DNA from: JAMZMI01 sp049115715
GTDB taxonomy: Bacteria > Bacteroidota > Bacteroidia > Cytophagales > Cyclobacteriaceae
Direction of reading: 5' to 3'
Assembly: GCA_049115715.1 (NCBI GenBank)
Contig: JAGDZQ010000028.1
Location: 1 to 64,000, forward strand
DNA: 64,000 nucleotides
In this document: positions 1 to 6,949 of the stretch, in pieces
Layout: each line of letters begins with the position of its first letter
Position numbering within the stretch: position 1 is the first letter of the stretch
The notes under the pieces: model-generated
The model's database searches: none
What the model saw: only the letters and a program-made list of their open reading frames with translations
What the model was told of the DNA's origin: nothing
Program-made: the position numbers and the translations under genes

Positions 1-47
1 TCAACAGAGGTGAATTGTATTATTATAAGATTGTAAAAGCTCAATAA
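1..47 (+). CDS. possible 3' end of an upstream gene
   Basis: The frame starting at base 3 reads NRGELYYYKIVKAQ and then a TAA at 45-47. It could be the C-terminus of a gene lying mostly outside the window. Fourteen residues cannot identify a family. The following bases to 141 hold an A-tract near 71-80 and no clear hairpin. Confidence 0.25.
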   Translation, partial: NRGELYYYKIVKAQ

Positions 48-141
48 GATGCACTTCAAAGCCAACTTCTAAAAAAAAAAGAGACTGTAAATTAAATCCG
101 TCCATCAAAACCTAAACAAATATGCATTTATCAGGAGTGGC

Positions 142-1185
142 CTAATTATTCAAAGTACCGTCTTCAACCCAGCACGCTATAGTAGCTATCTGAGCATTTG
201 TAAGCGAGCCGCCTGAAGGAGGCATAGTTTTAGCCTCAGTTCGAATCATGATTCGATCAGCTTTGTCAATAATTTGCTGAGCAGTTTCCAGTACAGGCCT
301 ACTGCCAGAAGCACCTGTTGCATGACAACCTGAATTAGTCGCGCAGTTGGTACTAATTATAGTTGCCACATCATCCTTTAGGCTCACACCTGATAAAACT
401 TGAATCTCATCAACCGTTTCACACCCATTACCATCTTTCAAGGTAACACTGTGCATTCCTGCTGAAACATCTTGAAACTCGCCTGTAGATACAAAATCAG
501 ATTTATCAAGCGAGTAAGAGTAAGTTCCATTTCCGCCTGTCGCATCGACACTGATCGTTGCTAAAGAAGTGCCGCATCCGGAAACTGTAGCTGATATTGA
601 TTGAGAAATATCACCATTGTCCACACCCACATTAGCATCAACTTGAGTTGTGCAGCCAGTGTCATCTTTCACCACTATCGTATAATCGCCAGCGGTCAAT
701 TCAGAAAAGGTATTGGAACTAACCTCAGCAGCACCATCAATCGAATAAGTATAAACTCCAGTACCTCCAGAAACGTTTACAACTAATTGCCCATCAGCTG
801 CGCTACAATTTGCAACTGTCATTTCTGTTTGTGCTGAAATACTACCAATCGCAGCTTCTAGATCCACCATCAAAGTCGAAATACAGCCATTCCCATCTTC
901 AATTTTTATTTCAAATTGCCCAGCTTGCAATCCTTCAAAAACACCTGAAGATTGAACCTTTTCGCCAAGACTATATTCAAATACTCCGTCTCCACCAGCT
1001 CCAACTACCGCAATTGATCCTGATGTAGAGCAGCCTGGTTTACTTACATTATCTAATGTCAAAGCGAGATCAGACAATGCGCAATCAAATTCCATTTCTA
1101 ATAAGTCACTCTCCTTTTCACTAGAACATGATATGAGGTATCCAACGGAAATCAGAGTCAGGTAGAATATTTTTGATTTGATCAT
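142..1185 (-). CDS. lipoprotein with SprB-like repeats and a C-terminal cytochrome c-like motif
   Basis: The ORF extends to 1266, but the ATG at 1185 gives a proper lipoprotein signal (MIKSKIFYLTLISVGYLISC, lipobox Cys at residue 20), so I start there (347 aa). Three tandem repeats of about 80 residues follow. Each has a Gly-Gly-x-Gly turn, a YSLD/YSID-type strand, an aromatic-Gly 'AGxY/F' strand and a closing D-x-GC, which is the SprB-repeat pattern of Bacteroidota surface adhesins. The last 75 residues resemble a small cytochrome c domain: a Cys-rich SGCH motif, a later TMPPSGG that could supply the distal Met, and a closing W-x-x-x-G. The two cysteines are spaced CX5CH rather than CXXCH. 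The protein is probably outer-membrane anchored. Haem attachment is inference. No operon partner is visible. Confidence 0.75.
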   Translation of the reverse strand: MIKSKIFYLTLISVGYLISCSSEKESDLLEMEFDCALSDLALTLDNVSKPGCSTSGSIAVVGAGGDGVFEYSLGEKVQSSGVFEGLQAGQFEIKIEDGNGCISTLMVDLEAAIGSISAQTEMTVANCSAADGQLVVNVSGGTGVYTYSIDGAAEVSSNTFSELTAGDYTIVVKDDTGCTTQVDANVGVDNGDISQSISATVSGCGTSLATISVDATGGNGTYSYSLDKSDFVSTGEFQDVSAGMHSVTLKDGNGCETVDEIQVLSGVSLKDDVATIISTNCATNSGCHATGASGSRPVLETAQQIIDKADRIMIRTEAKTMPPSGGSLTNAQIATIACWVEDGTLNN

Positions 1186-1321
1186 ACTGCGATTAATGAG
1201 TTTTGACTTTTTAATGTAAAAAACTTTTTCAAAATGGTATCCCAAAATGACCATTATATAATTCAAGTCTTCAAAGATGTATCCTTAGCTGGACATTTTA
1301 GGATCAAAAAGCTAAAATCAA

Positions 1322-1459
1322 TTACTCCACCAATCTTTCTTTCAGGTTTCTTTTTGCCCCTGGCCAGGTAGTTTTACTGCTGATATCTAACCCGATCAAT
1401 AGCATCGCAACGAGAAAAATTGCCGCTATGATGAAAAATAGTTTCTTAGACTTTTTCAT
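1322..1459 (-). CDS. 45-residue single-pass membrane protein
   Basis: ATG at 1459, stop TAA at 1322-1324. The protein starts MKKSKKLFFIIAAIFLVAML, a basic N-terminus followed by one hydrophobic helix (about residues 8-24). A short tail follows, containing SSKTTWPGAKRNLKERL. I recall short Bacteroidota proteins with a similar 'S-x-x-TT-x-PG' tail, so this is probably a real conserved small gene, but its function is unknown. It lies between the lipoprotein gene downstream and the divergent DUF3127 gene, whose ATG is 47 bp away. The hydrophobic segment and polar, charged ends look like coding sequence rather than chance. Confidence 0.6.
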   Translation of the reverse strand: MKKSKKLFFIIAAIFLVAMLLIGLDISSKTTWPGAKRNLKERLVE

Positions 1460-1506
1460 ATCCGTAATGAGAACTCTTTATTTGCCGGAAAGTTTATCAT
1501 ACAAAA

Positions 1507-1896
1507 ATGAATATAGAAGCAAAGTTGATAGAAAAGTTTGACACACAAGATGTGACAAGCTCATTTAAGAAAAGAGAGTTTGTTGTAGAATATGCAGAAA
1601 ACCCTCAATACCCAGAGTTTATAAAATTCGAACTCATACAAAGTAATTGTTCTCAACTTGACAGCTACCAACCAGGAGATAATTTAAATATCTCATTTAA
1701 CTTGAAAGGCAGGAAGTGGACAGACCCCAAAGGCGAGGTAAAATACTTCAATAGCCTGCAGGCATGGAAAATTGAAGGAAACAAATCATCAGCAGAAGTC
1801 CCTTCTCCACCAATGAGCGAGACACCTCCTCCCCCGACGCAAGCAGATAGCTGGATGGATCAGGGTGAGAAGTCAGACGATGATCTGCCTTTCTAA
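1507..1896 (+). CDS. DUF3127 protein with SSB-like acidic tail
   Basis: 129 aa. Residues 1-95 match what I know of DUF3127, a small Bacteroidota family proposed to have an OB-like fold (seen here: E-F-V-V strand, PEFIKFEL strand, then D-x-Y-x-P-G-D and F-N-L-K-G-R-x-W). The C-terminus is a proline-rich linker followed by DDDLPF. That resembles the DDDIPF protein-interaction tip of bacterial single-stranded-DNA-binding protein, so a role in DNA metabolism is plausible but inferred. The stop codon overlaps by 3-4 bp with the stop of the convergent gene at 1893. Confidence 0.75.
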   Translation: MNIEAKLIEKFDTQDVTSSFKKREFVVEYAENPQYPEFIKFELIQSNCSQLDSYQPGDNLNISFNLKGRKWTDPKGEVKYFNSLQAWKIEGNKSSAEVPSPPMSETPPPPTQADSWMDQGEKSDDDLPF

Positions 1897-2153
1897 CTCC
1901 TTTTTTTTCTAAAAGTGATCGGAATATAATCATCCGTTGGTAGCCCAATGTGGGCTAAGTCCCACTGGCTATCATAAGTTGATACCAATTGTCTAATGCA
2001 TTCTACTCTGTCTTCAGTAGGAAAAGGACACTGATCCCAATAAAATATTTCAACACGATAATTGTATTGTTTTTTTATTCCGTTGACCTTTACCTCAACC
2101 TCTATTTCCTGTTCTTCGTTAAGTTGAGGGATTTCGATTCCAATTATACCCAT
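1893..2153 (-). CDS. conserved hypothetical protein, 86 aa
   Basis: I do not recognise a named family. The protein is soluble, with no signal peptide or membrane segment. Residues 10-40 alternate charged and hydrophobic positions (E-I-E-V-E-V-K-V-N-G), like paired beta strands. The second half holds two Cys (CPF, ECI) and ends TFRKKRS. The start is ATG at 2153. Its tail-to-tail 4-bp overlap with the DUF3127 gene suggests both are real, closely packed genes. Confidence 0.55.
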   Translation of the reverse strand: MGIIGIEIPQLNEEQEIEVEVKVNGIKKQYNYRVEIFYWDQCPFPTEDRVECIRQLVSTYDSQWDLAHIGLPTDDYIPITFRKKRS

Positions 2154-2282
2154 GGTTAAATTAATTATAGTGCTAGGTTTAAATTCTAAGTAACAAAAAA
2201 TGTACCTTTTAAGTTAAATCTCTTGTTATCAACATTTTAGTGAAAACACAACCTTATTTATTGACCGAATAAGAACACATCA

Positions 2283-2813
2283 ATGTCCGATTTAATGGAG
2301 TTTAATAAAATTTTTCTTGCATGCTCAGTGCTACTGTTCCTCGTTGTTTCTTGCGACCCAAATTCAAAAGAAAAGCGACCATCCCCCTATGCCAATGATT
2401 CTACTTTGATAGGAGACGCCAAAATTCACATTAAATACAGCAGCCCGGGAGTTAAAAAAAGAAAAATATGGGGAGACCTTGTACCATATGGTAACATGTG
2501 GAGAACGGGAGCTAATGAAGCTACATTGTTTCAAACTTCAAAAGACATTACCCTGAATGGCCAAGTTTTGCCAGCGGGTAAGTATTCCGTTTTCGCAATT
2601 CCAGACGCATACAAATGGATATTGATCTTTAATAAAGACTGGAACCAATGGGGGGCTTATAATTATGACGAAAGTAAAGATGCTTTGAGATTGGAAATCA
2701 AGCCTCAAAAAACTGAAGTATTACAAGAAAGAATGAAATTCAGCTTCATTGAACAAAAGCTCGTTTTTCAATGGGAGTATCTAACTTTTGATTTAGGTAT
2801 CGAGACGCTTTAA
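2283..2813 (+). CDS. DUF2911 family lipoprotein
   Basis: 176 aa. The signal peptide ends in a lipobox (LFLVVSC, Cys at about residue 24), so it is an envelope lipoprotein. Residues 40-176 carry the DUF2911 pattern: I-K-Y-S-S-P-x-V-K-x-R-x-I-W, then G-x-x-W-R-x-G-A-N-E-A-T, then a PAGKYS/F segment and an I-x-N-K-x-W-N-Q-W-G-A-Y motif. The family is widespread in Bacteroidota and has no established biochemical role. It is convergent with the DUF302 gene, 22 bp apart. Confidence 0.85.
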   Translation: MSDLMEFNKIFLACSVLLFLVVSCDPNSKEKRPSPYANDSTLIGDAKIHIKYSSPGVKKRKIWGDLVPYGNMWRTGANEATLFQTSKDITLNGQVLPAGKYSVFAIPDAYKWILIFNKDWNQWGAYNYDESKDALRLEIKPQKTEVLQERMKFSFIEQKLVFQWEYLTFDLGIETL

Positions 2814-2835
2814 AATCTGCAGCCTCGGGAAGGAA

Positions 2836-3288
2836 TCAATCTCGAAGAGCATCGTTTGCTAACTTCACCATGAGCTTGGTCATCGCATTGATCGTCTCAT
2901 CGCAACCAAGAATCATAAACCTCTTTTTCATGAATTTAGGATCAATAAAGCCGATATAAACGTCCCCATACTCTTCCCATACCAAAATTTCTAAAGGCAA
3001 GTCAAGTGCGGTCGTCTGTTGACACGAAATCAATGTGGTAGTAAGGTCGGGATCTTCGAAGAGTATACTTCTTGTGGGAGATATTTTCTTACCTCTTTCT
3101 TCCGCTATTTTGTCATGAGAAACAGTCTCAAAGAATATTAAATTTTGTTCCTCAATCAAGGAAACAATTTTTTCTGTAGTCTCATCAACCCCTCTGGGGC
3201 TTTTATAAACAGTGAGGTTTTGTGCATGAACACTAAAAAAAGCACAAAATGAGAAAATGCAAATTAAGCTCCTAATCACAATTGACAT
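2836..3288 (-). CDS. secreted DUF302 domain protein
   Basis: 150 aa with a cleavable signal peptide (hydrophobic residues 5-20, VHAQ cleavage site). The mature part fits DUF302: an early YKSPRGVDET segment, a central 'L-I-S-C-Q-Q-T-T-A-L-D-L-P-L-E-I-L-V-W-E' stretch corresponding to the family's conserved cofactor/strand region, and a D-P strand. DUF302 proteins are small periplasmic or cytoplasmic alpha-beta proteins without an agreed function. The gene diverges from the phosphatase gene at 3465. Confidence 0.75.
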   Translation of the reverse strand: MSIVIRSLICIFSFCAFFSVHAQNLTVYKSPRGVDETTEKIVSLIEEQNLIFFETVSHDKIAEERGKKISPTRSILFEDPDLTTTLISCQQTTALDLPLEILVWEEYGDVYIGFIDPKFMKKRFMILGCDETINAMTKLMVKLANDALRD

Positions 3289-3464
3289 CAGTATAGATTG
3301 TTAAATACCAAATCGCAATTTAGAAACTGTTTCAAGAAATAGATTAATTTTTAATCTTTAATTCCGATTCTCAATCAATTTTCAAGACTTTCTATTAACT
3401 CAGTTAGAAATTATTCACTTTTCCATTTCATAGCATTAAATTGAAGTCGCAAACACTCTATACC

Positions 3465-5393
3465 ATGAACATTTACGCCAAGCTGACTTTTTTGTGCTTA
3501 TTTCTTGTTGTAATTACTTCGTCGATCATATTCGTTTTTACAAACAACGAGGTGAAGCATGAGTATCGCCAGGAATTGCTGCTAAACATTACTAAACAGG
3601 CTGAATCAACGATTTCTAATATAGAACAATTCATTTTTTCTAGAATCAATGATGTGAATATGGCTACAAAAAATCCATATTTCAGAATCAGCGACATCTC
3701 AAATGATGAGCTTACTTCTCGTCTGCAGGAACTTGAAAACCTCAATGACCTTTATTATAATTTTTCATACTTCGATATGAATCGTGTCAGATTGGCTGAT
3801 AGCAAAAGGCAGTCTGTTGGGAAACAAGAAGAAAATAAACTGTTTTGGACTCAGCTTTCAGATGATAACACATCCGTAATGGATGTTTCTATGTCTCCCG
3901 ATATTGGGAGAGTGGTCATGCAATTTGCGTCAATCGTCAACGACTATTATGATGATTCTCCATCCGGTGTGCTAGTCGGACAGATATTGGTAGACGAGCT
4001 TTTTAGAATTATGGGTGATATCTCCCTAAGCAGTGACACAACAAGAAAACTAAGCGTAAATCTTATTAATAAAAACGGAACAATCCTCTACACTAATAAT
4101 GATGACTTAATCCCTCTTACTTCTCAATATCCTCAATTTGAGCTGATAAAGGATCTTGCTGGTTCAAGGGTAAATTTTCTTGAAACCGAAAACAGCCTAC
4201 TGTTCGTTGCAAAACAACAAAGCTACCTCAGCTACGAGGGGAACGATTGGATTCTATCTATCGGAATAGAAAAGGAAAAAGCGTTTTCGCCACTTGGAGC
4301 GATTCAAAACAGGATACTGATCGTTATCCTATCAGTACTAGCTCTCTCTATAATCCTTGCCCTTATAGCCGCCAATCTTTTTGTAAGACCTATTGTGAGG
4401 CTTAGTAAGAATGCGGAAGAAATTGGAAAAGGGAATTTTGATGTCAACATTGATATAAAATCAAATGATGAAGTGGGTAAATTGGCTCGACAGCTGGCAA
4501 GCTCTTCGCAAGTACTTTTGAAAAAACTTGAAGAGCAGCAAGAAACAAATAATAAGCTAGAGGAGCAAAACGAAGAAATTGAGAATCAAAAGTCTCAACT
4601 GGAATCGTTCAATAAACAGATATCCGATAGTATTTTATATGCTAAACGAATTCAAAATTCAATACTCCCAGATCTATCTTCTATCTCTAAAGTAGTTAAA
4701 GACGCATTCGTTATTTATAAACCTAAAGATGTCGTGAGTGGTGATTTCTATTGGTTTGAAAGAATAAGACAAGGAAGAAACGAATACCTCGTAATTGTGT
4801 GCGCAGACTGTACCGGACATGGAGTTCCGGGTGCAATTATGTCTATGATGGGAAGTAATCAGCTTACCAACATTGTCTATTACCAGAACTACCTTGATCC
4901 CAATAAGATTCTTGCTCGCATGGATAAGCAAATCAAAATGGAACTGCAGCAACGAGATACAGAGACTCATAGCAGAGATGGAATGGAAGTAGGACTATGC
5001 GTGATTAATCTGGACGATCTCCGGATGGAATTTTCCGGTGCGGGAATCCCCCTTCATCTGGTAAGAAATGGAGAGATCGAAACCTTTAAAAGCCCGAAGC
5101 TGATGATAGGCGGCATTGAAGGTGACGAAAGACAGGCTTCATCTCTTCTCAACAAAGAGGAAATACAGCTGGCTGAGGGTGATAAAATCTATCTAACCTC
5201 GGACGGTTTTCAGGATCAATTTGGAGGTGAAAACGATAAGAAGTTTATGATCAAGAATTTGAAGCAGTTGATTCTAGACAACTCTGATAAGGCAATGAAA
5301 GATCAAGAAGCGATTCTTAATAAATCATTTGATGATTGGAAAAACGACTCTGAGCAGACTGATGACGTTTTGATTATGGGAATTGAAATATAA
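3465..5393 (+). CDS. membrane sensor PP2C/SpoIIE phosphatase, SiaA-like
   Basis: An in-frame TTG exists at 3441, but ATG at 3465 begins MNIYAKLTF and leads directly into the first membrane helix (about 5-25), so I prefer it (642 aa). Order of parts: TM1; a periplasmic sensor region of about 250 residues, probably Cache-like; TM2 (about 282-306); HAMP (306-358); a coiled coil rich in E/Q/N; and a PP2C-type Ser/Thr phosphatase of the SpoIIE/RsbU class (about 400-642). Metal-binding motifs are intact: VSGDFYW, CADCTGHGVPGA, TSDGF and QTDDV. The HAMP-plus-PP2C architecture equals that of Pseudomonas SiaA, which dephosphorylates SiaC. SiaB and SiaC homologues lie at 9.2-10.1 kb, so its substrate is probably the SiaC protein (inference). 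The gene stands alone on the plus strand. Confidence 0.85.
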   Translation: MNIYAKLTFLCLFLVVITSSIIFVFTNNEVKHEYRQELLLNITKQAESTISNIEQFIFSRINDVNMATKNPYFRISDISNDELTSRLQELENLNDLYYNFSYFDMNRVRLADSKRQSVGKQEENKLFWTQLSDDNTSVMDVSMSPDIGRVVMQFASIVNDYYDDSPSGVLVGQILVDELFRIMGDISLSSDTTRKLSVNLINKNGTILYTNNDDLIPLTSQYPQFELIKDLAGSRVNFLETENSLLFVAKQQSYLSYEGNDWILSIGIEKEKAFSPLGAIQNRILIVILSVLALSIILALIAANLFVRPIVRLSKNAEEIGKGNFDVNIDIKSNDEVGKLARQLASSSQVLLKKLEEQQETNNKLEEQNEEIENQKSQLESFNKQISDSILYAKRIQNSILPDLSSISKVVKDAFVIYKPKDVVSGDFYWFERIRQGRNEYLVIVCADCTGHGVPGAIMSMMGSNQLTNIVYYQNYLDPNKILARMDKQIKMELQQRDTETHSRDGMEVGLCVINLDDLRMEFSGAGIPLHLVRNGEIETFKSPKLMIGGIEGDERQASSLLNKEEIQLAEGDKIYLTSDGFQDQFGGENDKKFMIKNLKQLILDNSDKAMKDQEAILNKSFDDWKNDSEQTDDVLIMGIEI

Positions 5394-5426
5394 AGATGAT
5401 AGAAAATAATGCATCTGGCGGTTAGA

Positions 5427-5666
5427 TCAATACCTAACTAAAAGACTTTCATCAACGGTGAGGTCATAAAGCTCTGCTAGCGCTACGTTTAGTGCTTCAA
5501 GCAGTTCCTCGTCAAGGTCAATATCCGGATCAACATTTTCTAGCTGCGCAAGGGTTAAACCTCGCTCACGAACCATCGTCAAATTCTTCAAGACAATTCT
5601 AGTCCAAGACTGAGGGCTAATGTTCTCTACACACCAATTTCTGTAATTACTCGCCTTAATCGCCAT
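5427..5666 (-). CDS. small acidic protein, last gene of the HK-RR operon
   Basis: 79 aa from an ATG at 5666, four bases after the stop of the response regulator gene, so it is almost certainly co-transcribed with it. The first 30 residues are basic/aromatic (YRNWCVENISPQSW). The rest is strongly acidic and helical (DPDIDLDEELLEALNVALAE). There is no signal or membrane segment. I do not recognise a family. Position and charge suggest a partner or regulator of the adjacent signalling proteins, but this is inference. Confidence 0.6.
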   Translation of the reverse strand: MAIKASNYRNWCVENISPQSWTRIVLKNLTMVRERGLTLAQLENVDPDIDLDEELLEALNVALAELYDLTVDESLLVRY

Positions 5667-5670
5667 TCAC

Positions 5671-6918
5671 TCAAAATTTAAAAGCAAAAACAGAAACATC
5701 ATCATTCAATTTTGAATCACTAACCCAATCTTCTAGGTTTTGATTTAAAAATTGGTACTGCTGCTCCAAATTTTTCCCCTGAACTGATTTAATCATTTCT
5801 TCGAATTTCTCTTGAGAGAATTTCACACCATCCTGATTTTCTTGATTTTGAAATCCGTTGGAAAACATGTAATAAGTGTCCCCTTCCTTCATTTCAATTT
5901 TCTCAGCCATCAGATCATTTATATTATCATCCGACTCTCCTTCCAAAACAGTCATCTTTTTGTCATTAAAAATGATCATATTTTGATTTACCCCACTGAA
6001 TTGCAACGTCCTGTCATTATTGTCAAACAAAGCCACAGAAACACGCAAATCACATTCAAGCTCTGCTGAGCCGGCCGCATCCACTTCACGCTTCAATTCC
6101 TTGATAATATCCCCTGTGTGAAAGATCTTCCTGTCTTGAATGAGGTCATTCAAAATAGAATCCGCAATCAAAGTTTTCAAAGATCCAATAATCCCTTTGC
6201 CATCAAATTCTATTAATGCAACGGCAGTGTAATCTTCTGATCTAAAATTGAGGCTGGTCGTCCAAATAAATTCTTCACTAAAAAAGTACTTGGTCTTATA
6301 CAGCACAAAATGTTCGGAAAAAAGCCTACTTAGATAGCGTTCGTTTGGCAACATGGATTGTTGCAATAACCCTGCGTATCTAATACTATCAATAAGTCTT
6401 TTATTGATAGTATTTAGCTCTTTGGTACGTTCACTTACGCGATTCTCTAATTCACTGTTAGAGTCCTTTAGTTCTTTGATGTGGTCTTCACTATCCTGAG
6501 ATATCTGATAAGTATCCATGGCTCTGTCAAGCACACCTTTCATCTCCTCAAAATTCCAAGGCTTTGTGATATATTTATAGATACCACATCGGTTAATACC
6601 ATCTTTGATAGCTTCAATGTCAGTAAATCCTGTAAGGATGATTTTGATCATGTCAGGGTAATCCGGAAGAATTTTTTCCAGTAACTCCGTCCCCGTCATT
6701 TCAGGCATTCGCTGATCTGTAACGATTACCTGAATATCATTTTCTTTTAAGATCTGTATTGCGTCCAAGGGGTTCTCCGTTATAAAAACATTGAAGAACT
6801 TCCTGAAATTCGATTTAAACACCCTGAGGTTTGTCGCCTCATCATCCACGTAAAGAAGAGAATACTTCTTAACCTTCTTCACTTTATCATCAATCACCAA
6901 ATTTCCCGTTTCCTGCAT
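5671..6918 (-). CDS. response regulator with degenerate PP2C/SpoIIE domain
   Basis: 415 aa. Residues 18-140 form a CheY-like receiver: acidic pair DDE near the start, phosphoacceptor Asp68 in VTDQRMPEMTG, Thr/Gly switch region (ILTGF) and Lys in YITKPW. A coiled coil (about 145-185) leads to a SpoIIE-type fold aligning with the phosphatase at 3465. Its catalytic positions are changed: SGDF is SEEF (near 214), ADCTGHG is IEFDGKG (near 239), and SDGF is SNGF (near 353); only NDDV near 405 is kept. It is therefore probably a pseudophosphatase that binds without hydrolysing. It sits 31 bp downstream of the histidine kinase gene, its likely phosphodonor. Confidence 0.85.
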   Translation of the reverse strand: MQETGNLVIDDKVKKVKKYSLLYVDDEATNLRVFKSNFRKFFNVFITENPLDAIQILKENDIQVIVTDQRMPEMTGTELLEKILPDYPDMIKIILTGFTDIEAIKDGINRCGIYKYITKPWNFEEMKGVLDRAMDTYQISQDSEDHIKELKDSNSELENRVSERTKELNTINKRLIDSIRYAGLLQQSMLPNERYLSRLFSEHFVLYKTKYFFSEEFIWTTSLNFRSEDYTAVALIEFDGKGIIGSLKTLIADSILNDLIQDRKIFHTGDIIKELKREVDAAGSAELECDLRVSVALFDNNDRTLQFSGVNQNMIIFNDKKMTVLEGESDDNINDLMAEKIEMKEGDTYYMFSNGFQNQENQDGVKFSQEKFEEMIKSVQGKNLEQQYQFLNQNLEDWVSDSKLNDDVSVFAFKF

Positions 6919-6949
6919 CTTCGAAGATATAATCTCTAATTATTGATTT

